The notes below the pieces were generated by a model, which saw only the letters and a program-made list of their open reading frames with translations, was not told where the DNA came from and did no database searches. Shown piece after piece: positions 46,752 to 58,430 of a stretch of 64,000 nt of DNA (position 1 is its first letter; each line of letters starts with the position of its first letter). Location of the stretch: NCBI GenBank assembly GCA_010093485.1, contig MU001496.1, positions 1,183,666 to 1,247,665 on the forward strand, given 5' to 3'. This DNA comes from Karstenula rhodostoma CBS 690.94 (Eukaryota; Ascomycota; Dothideomycetes; Pleosporales; Didymosphaeriaceae). The position numbers and the translations under genes were made by a program.

Positions 46752-47655
46752 ATGCCTCCATCAGGTCTCGCAATTCTGATTGGCGCAGGCCCGAATACGG
46801 TGAGCCATGCATGAAATCGGTTTTACGTGGCTGACTTGGTATCTAGGGAACTGGAATTGCTCGTATTCTCTCCCACGCGTCTCATGGGAATCTAGCTGTC
46901 GCTCTTCTTGCACGCCGCCCAGAATCCCTTAATGAGGTCGTCAGCACGGTGCGCAAGGGAAGCCCCGATGCTGTTCTGGAGACCTTTGCTACCGATACGT
47001 CAAAACCATCACTTGAAAACGCTTTCAAAGATATCCGGAAGCACCAAAGCTTCAAGGATCTCAAACTGAAGGTGGCAATCTACAGCATCAAGCATTCTTC
47101 AAAGAAGCCGTTCTTGGAAGAAACACGTGAAGACTTCGAAGACTCGCTGAATACATATGTCGGTGGCGCCTTTACGTTCGCACAGGAGTCGTTGAAGCGT
47201 TTCTTCGCGGATCACGGCGAGAAGGGACTGGCAGAGGGCGGCGAAAAGAAAGGCGTAAGAATCTGCTCCATACATAGACAGAACTCAGTTGACCATACTC
47301 ACAGACACTCATCTTTACGGGCACGCTCGGCGCGCTTCGCTGCAGCGCGCAATTTGCCGCGTATGGAGCTGGTCGCGCGTCCGTACGCCAGTTGGCGCAA
47401 ACACTTGCGCGCGAGATGAGCGAGAAGGGGGTTCATGTGGTGCACACTATTGCCAATGGCAGTATCGCGGATGCGGACGGAGAAGATCAGGAGAGAGGCA
47501 GAAAAATGAGCGCAGATGCGGTTGGCGAGACGTACTTGTGGCTACACAACCAGAAGCCTTGTCTTTGGACGCACGAGCTCGGTAAGTCGCCAGACGCCAC
47601 AAATACCATTACTGACTACTAGTTAGACATGCGGCCGGCTTGCGAAAGGTTTTAG
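46752..47655 (+). CDS. Short-chain dehydrogenase/reductase with YxxxR active site
   Basis: Exons 46752-46799, 46847-47254, 47305-47581 and 47627-47655 (introns 45-50 bp) encode 253 aa. The nucleotide motif GAGPNTGTGIA is split by intron 1. LARRPESLNEVV, TLIFTGTLGAL, CSAQFAAYGAGRASVRQLAQ and a C-terminal ELDMRPACERF follow. The last exon is only 29 nt and restores the same ending as the SDR at 24816-25659 (ELDLRPAVEKW), which shows the two are paralogues. Here Tyr172 is present but the catalytic Lys is Arg176 (YGAGR). Lys normally lowers the Tyr pKa and holds the nicotinamide ribose, so activity is doubtful or altered. It is adjacent to, and convergent with, the CFEM-like gene. Confidence 0.88.
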
Positions 47656-47802
47656 ATTGTTCATTATTCTCCAGCACCCAGACATCTGAGTTCCACCGTA
47701 GAAATCAGTTAAAAGTAGACCCCCACGATACTGCTCAGCTTCCTGATTATAACACACATGCACATGCGACCATGAGTAGCTGGATGCTGATCCGTTCGCA
47801 AA

Positions 47803-48703
47803 CTAACGCATCTCGTGTATAGCCATACTACCACCGATCTCAACAGGTTGTGGAGGAACTGTATCTTGCTTCAGTTCGTACACCTTGGACGACCCAGTGT
47901 ATCCCAAATGCGTTGAGTGGGCTCCCGGCGCCTCGAATGTCAACCCGTGGATCCCTTTTTTGTTATCGTAGTCGGTGGCCGCAGGACCTTTGGGTAATTG
48001 CTGCTTTCTCCTCCGATAGACAAAAAACGCCACGATGGCTACTGCGATGAGTATGATCGGTACAGTGACTCCTGCGGCAATAGCCGCGGTGTTGGTCTTC
48101 TTCGGAGCTGGCGTGTCTTTTGCGGGCTGCGTCGTTGATGACGAAGGCGTTGGCGACGCTGAGGCACTTGTTATATGTGGAATGTATCCTGGGGAGGCAG
48201 AAATGCTGTTTGGTTCTGTCATCGAGCTCGATTTCACTAACGAAGTAGTCGATACTGTTGACGGTATGGGTAATGCTGAAGACGACGTGGAAGATGTCAC
48301 TGATCCAGGCCAGTCAATACTCGGCACATTGTAAGGTATAAAGGTCAGGCTAACCAGAGGTAAGTGAGTCACCGAGGTGACAATAACCGTCGAACAGTTC
48401 CACCGCAGAAGTTCTCTGGACGTCCGGCTTGTCGGTCGCGCAAGCTTTTTTCACCTTCGAGCCGATGAGACTGCTGAAGTATGAGGACGAGGTGTGGCAG
48501 AAACAATTGTATGAAGTTGTCTTGGAACCATCGCCGCATCCATCCTCCATATTCCGTACGATTGTCGATACATGGGACTCAGCGCAGTCAGCCAGTGACG
48601 AATATTCAGGAAGCTGATTAATGAATAGCTTAATCTGTCCAGATGCAAGCGCCAAGTGCGCGAGAACCAAGAGAAGCAGTGGCTTACGGATTCCGGAGGT
48701 CAT
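47803..48703 (-). CDS. CFEM-like domain surface protein with one membrane span
   Basis: Exons 48373-48703 and 47803-48275 encode 267 aa. A signal peptide (MTSGIRKPLLLLVLAHLALA) is followed by a Cys-rich domain with LPEYSSLADCAES, DGCGDG, YNCFCHTSS, KKACATD and DGYCHL. These are six cysteines in CFEM-like spacing, fewer than the eight of classical CFEM. A Ser/Thr/Pro-rich stalk, a hydrophobic span (AAIAAGVTVPIILIAVAIV) and a basic cytosolic tail starting YRRRKQQ follow. The 97-bp intron is inferred because the first frame stops soon after the domain and the next frame begins with the stalk; an acceptor 18 bases further on is also in phase. CFEM-type proteins sit at the fungal surface in haem uptake, adhesion or sensing. 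Confidence 0.82.
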
Positions 48704-51610
48704 TTTGAGATGATGTTGCCGCCGAGCTTTCGTAAGAGGTAGGAGAGGGCGTGAAAGAAAGTAGCGCCTGACAGAATGTGTAGGTACCCAAGAATCGAGA
48801 AATGTCGGACTTTACTCTCATAAAAGCAGGGAACAGCAGAACCGCAAATCATACGACAAATCAAGCTCGTATTCGAGCCGAGCCTGCTCCTGCCAGACAC
48901 AGTAGCGTGGCCCCCAACGACGTGCTCTTCGTAAAAGCAAACCTAGATCGTACCGAGAATTGATGTAACCCTAATCTCGCAGCCGATGGTAGCGTACGGC
49001 CAGCAGCCACCATCATCCACTACATTGTTCAACATCTAATGGACGTTACAAACGAACATAAATTACTTCATCAATGAGCACGGGCTGGGGTTGAGTGACG
49101 CAAAGGGACTGAATTTAGTAAACGGGCGAGTTTACGGCCTCATATCAAGTTTAATTATAATTTTTGGCGGAGGCAAGCATACCGAAGCATGCGTATACAT
49201 CGTTGAACTTACTGTCGCGGTAGTGGCCAGTAAGGGAATGCATGTTAAACAGATCTGCGCGATTCACGAGTCAATAGATCGATAGTTCCCAGCAACAACG
49301 TAAACTTCATGCTCCATGTTTCATCACGTAACGACCACGACTTAAGTTCATTCCCATATATGTACCTACGTTGTGCTCACAGACATTCATGAACAACCGT
49401 CCTTTGCGCAATATGGTACCGCGAGTTCTTCTGTGAGCAGCCATTCTTCGGAGCAGCGTTAGCGGAAGAGACAGGGAGTTGCAATCGAGAGACAGACAGC
49501 CATCTGTGGTGGCCACAGCCTGGAATTTTGATAAATGCGATTGAGCGAATCCGGGGAGTAGGTTGATACCTATCTTGCTTACCGTAGTAGGTCGAAAAGA
49601 CAACTCACATGTGGTCGTTGGTTCGAGGATCGCTTATCTCGTTGGCTGTACCCAGGAGAAATGCGCCTACTCCCAACCTCTCACATTTCAAGGACAGATT
49701 CCCGTCGTGTCGACGCCTGATGTTTGGAAGATGGCTTGTGACGACACCTGTGGCTCGCTTACATAATTAGTCTCGGCGCATAGTGGCTCCGCCCCGCTCT
49801 TACTCTAAAAACTTCGCGAACGAACTTCTGCTTTTCACACCTCACAGGCGCCCTCACAGAGCAGCCGACGCGCGCACTCGCGCTCTTTTGATCTTTGTAC
49901 GATTGCTTAGCTACTGACCAGCTCTGGTTGCGTAGACATAGCGCGCAGTAAGTTGTTCTCATTCCGTCGGTCCCGCAGCAGAAGATTACACTTCATAACA
50001 ATCCAACTCCTATAGCTCCGTGATGGACTACATACTCTAGAATTACAATGATGCACATCGCTCGACCGCATTGTCACTATATTTTGTTGAGAGACACTGC
50101 TAACGCGCCGAACAGGTTCACAAACATCGCTCTGCACGCGCAAGCTGGGATTTGTTCATTCTCATAAAAGGTATGGCTACTCCATCTCTTCCACACCTCC
50201 CACAGCACAGTGATGATACTGTGACACCGGAAAGGCATTCCTCGACCTGAATATACGATGTCGATTCTGTCAAACTTAAGTTTCAGCCTTGTCTGATTGT
50301 GCTCTTACCATTTCGAACTTTGTCGCGCACGCTTCTTAGACCATTGCTAACGACGCGTCGCATAGGTACAATACCCTCTTCCGCTTCAAACACCCTCGCT
50401 CTCCTGATGAAACATCTCCGATGCAACGGGCGGACAGATTGCGCTCCGCGACCGGCACTCGTTTACAACAGGACGTACAAACCTGTGGGTGTTCGGGCGT
50501 GGGGTTGCTTGTTGATAGCGCATCTTCTGATCGCCATCATATCACATACATGGACAACGTACCTCGATGACATGAAGCTAACCCCGGCTTCAGGTATGCC
50601 GAATTTTTTTGTTTCGCGTGGTGCTCCATCTCTTCTATGATGATACTTCGATATTCACACTGTGTGAGCGGTTTCTGCCGTATTGATCTTACTAAAAAAT
50701 CTGATTTAATGAGGTAAGTCGAGCCCGGAGTCTGAACGAAGGCGTCAACTAACTCGAAGCAGGCTGATCTCAGATGGAGACACTTTTCCCCTGTCCAACC
50801 AGGATGAACGTTCGACTTTGCAGTTCACAGCTGACCACAGTCTTGCGCAGATACCCATTTGCCACACGTGATGTTAGAGTGCTGGACCGCCCACATGGTA
50901 CGTACACTCATCCCCCACCTGCACCCCTTTCACCTGATGAACAACCTTATTTCGCTGTGTTCTTACCGAGTACAACGTTGACGAAACAAACCAATCACCT
51001 TGGAGAGCTGATACCCAACCCAACATCCGTCTTTCTCGACTCTGTTGCCAGACCTCGCGCTAACGGACATCAGGTCTTTGAATACCGCACCAGCGTTGAC
51101 CGCAGTGCCTATATACCCACTAGCTTAGTTAATGTACTCTTCAATATCGAACCCACTGTGCACATGTTCCAGATGCTCTCCGGCGCCCGCTTGCCAGCGT
51201 GTCACCGTCCCGTTCCGTTTCCATGCCAGCACCCGTGAAAGCCGTCTTGTCTTATCCTGTCTTGTTTGTTTACGCGCCCACACCGCCCCCACCTCCACTC
51301 GCATCTTTCTCGTCCCGGCGGGCGGGTGGTCTGCTCTCGACCGGTCTTTCCGTTTCCCGCACCGCTCTTTCTCCACGCCCGCGAACTGCGACCGTCGGCG
51401 TTCGGTGGGGGTCGCGTCTCGGCGTGGGCTGGGCTGGGCCCCTCGACTCGCTTCGCAAGTGTCTTTTCCTTCAAAAGGCGGTCAGCCGGCGGCCACGTCT
51501 GTTCTGCCACACGTGCTAGCGGTGCAGTGATGGCGTGCGTGATGGTCGCGGGCCTTATGCGTGTGCTGCGTTAGTGGGTGGGTACGGTTGTTTGCGTGCG
51601 CAAGGTGTGC

Positions 51611-51660
51611 TCTGCTTTGCTTTGCTCTGCTCTGCTTTGCTCTGCTCTGCTCTGCTTTGC
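51611..51660. repeat. Pentanucleotide microsatellite, ten TYTGC units
   Basis: Ten perfect 5-bp units of TCTGC or TTTGC in mixed order, 50 bp in all. The C/T variation sits always at the second base. Confidence 0.95.
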
Positions 51661-53186
51661 GTTGGTGGGTGGGTCTTGCGTGGGTGGGTGGAGGCGGGTA
51701 CGGTAGGGTACGGTGGAATAGACATGAGGGTATGTATGGAGAGGGAATTTAAATACAGGATCGCCGAGATGGATGCCCTTGGTAGCTTGAGGCGATCGGG
51801 TGTTGGTGGGGATGAGATGAGGGGAGTGCGATGGAGATCGGTGCCCGGCGTGCTATGTGTCGGGTTGGGTGAAAGCGTGGAGGATGAATGCGCGAGAGTG
51901 CGAGTTTTGCATCGTGGTGATGAAGCGATGATGGCGTGTTCGGCTGTATATGACTGGGGAGGCTTTGGAGAAGATGCTATGCTGAACGTTTGGATTCTCC
52001 CCGTCTCGACCAGACTTCGTCTTGTGCGTCAACTACATGTATATCAAAGACCGTATGCTCTTAACGTTGTACATACAGACCACAAAGGTGGTATGGGATT
52101 GCAAAGGTGAATGAATTGCCCGGAGCCGACCTCGCTACTCCCACGCGCAAATGCTGGGTAGGAAGAGCTGCGAATGGTGTCGGCTCATCCAGACAGAGTG
52201 CCATGGCCACGCATCCCAAGCGAAAGATCCCAAGGCACGACACTCGGCAGCGCACTGATTCGCGCGGGAGCGAGACGAGGACGGACGGGCCTTTTCCTCA
52301 GGACAGGAACCCACGTGGTCCAACGGCTCCCATCGACCCGAGTATGATTCACCAAGCTGACCCGCATTCGGTCCTCGTTTGCAACTCCGGGCTCCCCTCG
52401 GCCTCATCACCGTACCACCGCACTGTGTATAGTCGAGGCTATTATTGCGTTCTCCGACATCAAATCAGCCTCACGCATCAGCAATACATTCGTGCAGATA
52501 CACCAGGTTCCTCGCTCGCCTTGTGAGGCTGGGAGGTCCTGAAGGTGTGTCTCACGCCCACGTCAGATGGGGATTCGCAGCGTCGCTTCCCACGTAAGCC
52601 GCCCCTAGTGAGACAGCATCTTGATGGATCGGGACGGTCCTTTGCGGACGTGCTGGGGTAAAGTTCCTGCCGTGTGTGGCTGACGTTTGAGCGGTGCGGT
52701 GCTGGCGTTATCTGCACGTCTGGCACTGTGGGAGGGTTTCATGTGGGAGAGTAAGGTACGGTGGACGGTCGGTTTGTCGGGCACGTTATCATTGCTTTTC
52801 GTGCGTCGCCGTTGTTGCTTATTCTAGAAGGGCAGGTGCTGACCGCTGGAAGAGGAAACCTCGGAGATGCGCCCACCATGGTCGTCACGTCGTCGTAGCA
52901 CACCCGTCGCGGCCCCTTGATGCTCGTGCCCCAAGGAGGTTGCCTCGCCGAGGACCCGGGCACAGGTTGGAAGGATGTTGGTGGGTGACAGGCCCAACAA
53001 GCGGGGTAGACTTGGTGAAGCAGCGCCAAACAGGTTTGATTTGCACACGAACACACTGTAGTGCTGTGTTGGCGAAGCAGGAACAAGTGGAATCGCGCTA
53101 GGGTGAATGGGTGGTGTATGCTAACGGTCTTGGTGGTGGCTGGAGAGCGGAACCAGGAACGGAGCAGCGACGGAAGGGGAGCCGTT

Positions 53187-53222
53187 TACTCTGCATGGGG
53201 TGAGTACTCTGCATGGGGTGAG
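53187..53222. repeat. Two exact copies of an 18-bp unit
   Basis: The unit TACTCTGCATGGGGTGAG occurs twice in direct tandem, exact. Confidence 0.95.
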
Positions 53223-54178
53223 CTGGCATGTTTACAAGGCTGGCCTGCAGCATTCACACCGTGTTCGCGGCCCATGTCGTGCTTGCAGCGCGAGCGCACG
53301 CGCAATCAGGTCCAGGGCGTGAATGCAACGTCGGTTGGTTTGACGTTGTTCGTTTTGTCAAAATTGATTGGGCGACAGCTTTTGTCATTACCGGCGGGTC
53401 TACTGCCTGAATTCGAATATAGTCGAGTGGTCCGGAGGTTGCACATACGATGCCTAGCTGATGACGGCAGTGACGATAATGGACGATTCGTTCTGCAAAC
53501 GCTAGTGCTGCCAGGCGAAACCGTGGTGACGTGGAGCGCTCGAGATGCCCAAGTAGCACAATCACGTAGGGGGGATATATCGAAATCTTGCTGGAGCTGA
53601 TGCGGGCCTGCCGAGCTTGAGGGTGGGTAGGCAATATAATTTGATGACGACGGGGGATTGCGCAGACGGGAGAAGGTTTCTAGAAGACTGGCATATCAAA
53701 ACACGATGACAGGCAGACCAAGTCGGCGAGAGAAGGGCCGTGGAAGTTTTGGGCTACGGCATTGGTAGGACACCAAGCATGCAGGAGGCATCGGAAACAC
53801 ATGGTCGCTCGCTGGCATCCAGTGGTGAATGCTGCAGAGGGTTGTTGGACACGCTAGAGATTGAGTTTTGTCGGTAGCAGGGACGTCGATGACGGCGGGC
53901 AATGTCGAGGTCACGATGGATGGCGTGAACAGGTTGAGCCATTGTCACCCAGAGGATCGTCGGCGAGATGACGGCAGTTCCTGTGTGCTTTCCCGTGGCT
54001 CCCGGCGCGTGCGCTACGGGAGGAGGCCTCGAGAGCAGAAGCACAAAGGCGGAATCTTGGGGCTTGGGGGGCCAATGGCAGGCGGATGCCGAGGCACCAC
54101 GCGAATAAGGCTGCATGTCGCTCAGGGACGACGGCCAAAACAAGGATGGGAGCGTGGGAAAAGGGGCAGAGGGAGCGA

Positions 54179-54206
54179 GGGGCAGAGGGGCAGAGGGGCA
54201 GAGGGG
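54179..54206 (+). repeat. G-quadruplex-type tandem repeat (GGGG with CAGA loops)
   Basis: Four GGGG runs separated by three identical CAGA loops, a perfect 8-bp tandem and a canonical intramolecular G-quadruplex pattern on the plus strand. Confidence 0.9.
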
Positions 54207-54579
54207 CCGGCGGCCGGCGCAGCAGAAACGTGTTGGGCACCCCCATGTCATGTTGCTGGCAGTGCGAAGCCGCCCGCGTCGCGATGGTGTATGCAGTTGT
54301 GGATTGCGGATGGTGGATGCAGCAGCATGCGACGCCGATGGCCGCGAACGACGGGTCAGCCTTGGGCTCAGCGCGCGAGGGAGCGAAAATGGACATAGAT
54401 ATAGCGACGGGCCGGCATAAGCGTCACGTGGGTGCACAACGGCGGGCACAGCGGCGCGCGACGGAACAATAGCGTCAATGGACGTAAATGCAAAAAGGGG
54501 GCCAATGGGGTGCGTTTGGCCGCATTTTGCGAGCTCGCTGCTGGCGGTTGGTTGTGGTGCAGTGCAAGCATCGCGGCAC

Positions 54580-54628
54580 ACTGCGCACTGCACGCTGCAC
54601 ACTGCACACTGCACACTGCACACTGCAC
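54580..54628. repeat. Heptanucleotide microsatellite, seven ACTGCAC units
   Basis: Seven 7-bp units; units 1 and 3 carry one substitution each, the last four are exact. Confidence 0.95.
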
Positions 54629-54680
54629 ACACGAAGCATGGGCTGCGCTACGGATGGGATAGCGCTAGGCTGGGCTGGGC

Positions 54681-54738
54681 CTGGTGCTGGGCCTGGTGCT
54701 GCTGGTGCTGGTGCTGGTGCTGGTGCTGGTGCTGGTGG
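54681..54738. repeat. Hexanucleotide GCTGGT microsatellite
   Basis: Six exact GCTGGT units at 54701-54736, preceded by degenerate copies from about 54681. Confidence 0.92.
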
Positions 54739-56035
54739 CTCGAGGCAGGCGGATCCAGCCGACTGAGCCTTCCTTCCTGGCCCTCCTGGCCCTCCTGGCT
54801 CTTCCTGGCTCCCCGGCGGTAGTGCCACACTGCCAGTAGTCAGTCCAGGTCAACACCTCGCCTGTCGCGAAGCTTCAGCCCCCCGTCGACGCAATCTCGC
54901 GCCCCCAAGCAGCGCCTGCGCCGGCCTCCATCGCCATCCGCGCGCTGCCCACCCGCTCAAAACCCTTCGCGTCGCCATGGCCCTCGCCCCTCTGCTATAA
55001 CGCGCCTGCCTCCCGTCCAACGCTCGCTAGCATTCACCGCTCTCTTACCCTGCGAGGTGCTGTCCCGTTCCCGCCTCCGCCTCCTGCAGCGCCTCTGCCC
55101 GCCGCTCACCAATTCTACCGGCTTGCGACCGTGCCAGCACACCAACGCCGCGACCGCCAGCTGCTCCCCTCAGCAACGGCCATCCTCTGGCCTCGTCGCA
55201 GCTTTACCCTTTGCAGCCTCACCATCTCCATTGTTACCGACTGGCCACGCCGCTCCTTTTCCCCTCTAATCTTCCAACGGCCCTGCCCTTGCCCGAAATT
55301 GTCATACCCGATTCATGCTCAAGCCCACACGCCCGCCGCTTTGCTCTCCCGCAGGAAACCCTCCGTCAATCACAGAGCGTGCTACCCGCAAGACCCCTCT
55401 CCCGTCAACACGCCGCTGTTGTTGTGCGCCCACGCGCTATTCGGCCATCCGCCGCCGCCCCGACTGCCAACCTGCTTGGACCGCCCGCACCAACGTGCCT
55501 GATCACCCATCGACTGGAGCCCATTGCTCTGCCGTCTGGTCTCCTTTCCAACTGTGTTCCACTTGCCTCCCTCCCCGGACGCACGTCCTCCGTCACCCAG
55601 GTATCCTGATTCACAAGCCACGCGAGCCATGGTCAACAAGTAATTCTTCTGTCGCCCGCTAGAATCATCCTATCCCGTGCAACTCTATCCGCCTACCGTG
55701 TCCCTGGACCGTCCACCGCACGCCCTTTTCCAACCCTCGTCCCTCATTTCTTCCACTGGGTCGCACCTGCGTCAATCTGGACCCTTACTACTCCTCCTAT
55801 CGAACCTGGATTTGTCGATAAGCACTGCAAGGCCCCTCAGCTGCATTCGACTCCCCGCCGCGTACCACCTGTTCACCATCCACGTCCCACCAAACCAATC
55901 AAACACCAACCTGACATGAACCCGACGGCGCTGTAGACACTGACATCAATCCAAAAGGAACGCTACCAGCGGTATGTACATGTCCACGCGTGCCACAAAC
56001 AAAGCTGATTCATCTAGTTCATCAAATCCTCAACC

Positions 56036-58430
56036 ATGTACCCCGACACACAAACTCAGCCGCAAGGTTGGGCGTCGTTGGAGGAGAGATATGAGGTGAT
56101 GAAGGAGATTGGCGACGGCAGCTTCGGCAGCGTCGCTCTTGCCCGCGTACGGACCGCGGGTGCACACGTTGCTCGTCGTGGCACACTTGTAGGTAGCACG
56201 GTTGCGTTTGCATCAGCCAGTGCCTAACATTTCACAGGTCGCCATCAAGACCATGAAGAAGACGTTTGACTCGTTTCAATCTTGCCTGGAGCTCCGAGAA
56301 GTCATCTTCCTGCGGTCACTTCCACCGCATCCCCATCTCGTTCCTGCATTGGATATCTTTCTGGACCCTTATAGCAGGCGACTCCACATCGCCATGGAGT
56401 TCATGGACGGCAATTTGTATCAGCTGATGAAGGCGCGGGACCACAAGCCAATGGACGCGCACAGTGTGAAGAGCATCCTGTTCCAGATCCTTTCCGGCTT
56501 GGAGCATATCCACCAGCGCGAGTTCTTCCATCGCGACATCAAGCCCGAGAACATCCTGGTGTCGACCTCACAACAAAACGACACATCGCATCCCTTCCGG
56601 AGATACTCTGCGCTCATGACGCCTCCATCCACTCCTCCGGTGTACACGATCAAGATCGCCGACTTTGGTCTCGCCCGAGAAACACATTCCAAGCTGCCCT
56701 ACACCACCTACGTCTCCACTAGATGGTATCGCGCGCCGGAGGTTCTGCTCCGCGCAGGTTCGTACTCGGCACCAGTCGACATCTGGGCGGTTGGGGCCAT
56801 GGCCGTCGAGATTGCTACTTTGAAGCCTTTGTTCCCTGGCGGCAACGAGGTCGACCAGGTGTGGCGGGTTTGCGAAATCATGGGTAGCCCCGGAAGCTGG
56901 GTCAACAAACATGGCAACCGCGTCGGCGGTGGCGAATGGAAGGACGGTGTGCGACTGGCCCAGAAGCTCGGCTTCTCTTTCCCCAAGATGGCACCACACT
57001 CGCTCGATACGATCCTGCAAACGCCCCAGTGGCCCGCCAGTCTGGCCAACTTTGTCACAGCGTGCCTCATGTGGGACCCCCGCGGCCGGCCCACATCCAC
57101 CCAAGCTCTGGCCCACGAATACTTCCAGGACGCTGTTGATCCTCTCCGCCTCAAGTCCTCCTCTTCCCGCCTGTTGGGTCGCAAACAATCCGACATTTCT
57201 GGAAAGGATTCGCCTGACGCGTCCCCCAGTTTGACATCCAAGACCTCTTCATGGCTACGACGATCGCTCGTGGCACGAGAGAGTGCTCCGGCTGTACCGC
57301 AACACACCTCGCAGCCATCATCTGTACACCCCAGTCCCGCAGATACACCAGCCAAGCAGCGACCTAACCCGGCTAAGCGGGCTACATGGACGAACGGCGT
57401 CCCTGTGAATGGAGCACCGATCCCAATCCTGCCTTCAATCCGGCCAGTATCTCCCTTGTCGGCAGAGGTGACCGCTCAAGCGAGCGCACGTGCTGCAGAG
57501 AGCGAGAAGGCTGCGAAGAAGATCGGTCGCCAGCTTTCCGAGGCCTCGCACGGCAACCACTATGCAGACATCCACCGCCAGGAAGCGGAGAGAGCTCTAA
57601 ACGGCCAATCAGGCCTTACCTCACCAATAAACGGACAGAAGGAGGGATTCTTCTCGCACCTCCGGAAGCGAGCACGCCGTCTATCTGGTCGGTATCAGAC
57701 CCCAATGTCGCCCAACTCGGATGACATCGAAGCGAATGCTGGTTGCGCGCCCTGGGCCTCTGGAAACACACGTCAGTCGATGTTGATTGACCAGCCCCTC
57801 GCCCCGACTCCATCGACCACCTCGGATTTTTCCGATCTCGACAAGGCCTTGCAGCATGTGAGGCGTAGCCTCGAAGGCGCACCTCAACCCAGCAACGTGA
57901 CGAAGAGTGCACGCGTTGCTGCCAACCCGATGCCCAAGCGGCATCACTCGCTGAACCACGGCCCAGACAACCGTACATCTCAGCCAGGTGCTCCCCAGCC
58001 AGCTGCCCCAATCTCGAGCAGGACCCGGCGCGCTCTTCAGACCAAGCCAAACCCTTCCAACTATGAGACACCCAACGAAGAGGAGGAGCTCTTGAGCGAA
58101 GTGCTTGCCTCCACCCACACGGCAGTGAAGAAGCTTGACCGAAACTCCCAGGCTGCCCAGGACCAACAGGGCAAGGCTCAACGGCCAGCATACGTAGATG
58201 GCAACGCCGCTGCCTCGTATCTCACGCCTTCACCATCTGCCAACGGGAATGGCGTGGGGTTCGGGCAATCACCCCACATGACCCCCACCCAGCCGCTCGA
58301 GATATCGAAGGTGCGCGCTCCCAAAGACCAAGGGCCTTCGGCCACGTACGCTACACCACCCGACGACCCCAACGACTGGGCATCGAGCGTGGCAGCCAGT
58401 CTCCTGGCCACGCAGTCCATGTACAGGTGA
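56036..58430 (+). CDS. ime2: Ime2-type (RCK/MAK family) serine/threonine protein kinase
   Basis: Exons 56036-56188 and 56238-58430 (49-bp intron) encode 781 aa. The kinase domain spans about residues 19-347: glycine loop GDGSFGSV, VAIKTMKK with the catalytic Lys, FHRDIKPEN, DFGLA, and the activation segment TTYVSTRWYRAPEVLL. The TxY motif is TTY, in the position of the dual-phosphorylated TxY of Ime2, MAK and ICK kinases. PVDIWAVGAMAVEI follows. The last ~430 residues are Ser/Pro-rich and disordered-looking with basic patches (LRKRARRLSGRYQ). Known: Ime2 drives meiosis in yeast; filamentous relatives act in sexual development and light or nutrient responses. An unusually long upstream region precedes it. 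Confidence 0.93.

Larger units (their letters stand above)
48704..56035. other. 7.3-kb gene-free region upstream of the Ime2-type kinase
   Basis: No supportable gene in 7.3 kb. The left part (48.7-51.2 kb) is ordinary spacer. From about 51.5 to 54.75 kb the plus strand is G-rich with several short tandem repeats. From about 54.77 to 55.95 kb it turns C/T-rich up to the kinase start, which looks like a promoter and a long leader with many upstream ATGs. Frames of up to 290 aa here run through simple repeats and are products of base composition. Confidence 0.55.

Noticed and set aside
51611..51660. Tandem array considered as a CRISPR-like or telomeric repeat
   Set aside because: Units are 5 bp with no spacers, and the genome is eukaryotic; it is a simple microsatellite.
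51535..52110. 191-aa frame reading through the pentanucleotide array
   Set aside because: Its Leu/Cys/Ala run is the translated microsatellite; the rest has random composition.
53754..54632. 292-aa minus-strand frame upstream of the kinase
   Set aside because: Begins in the ACTGCAC microsatellite and stays open because of strong base skew; no domain.
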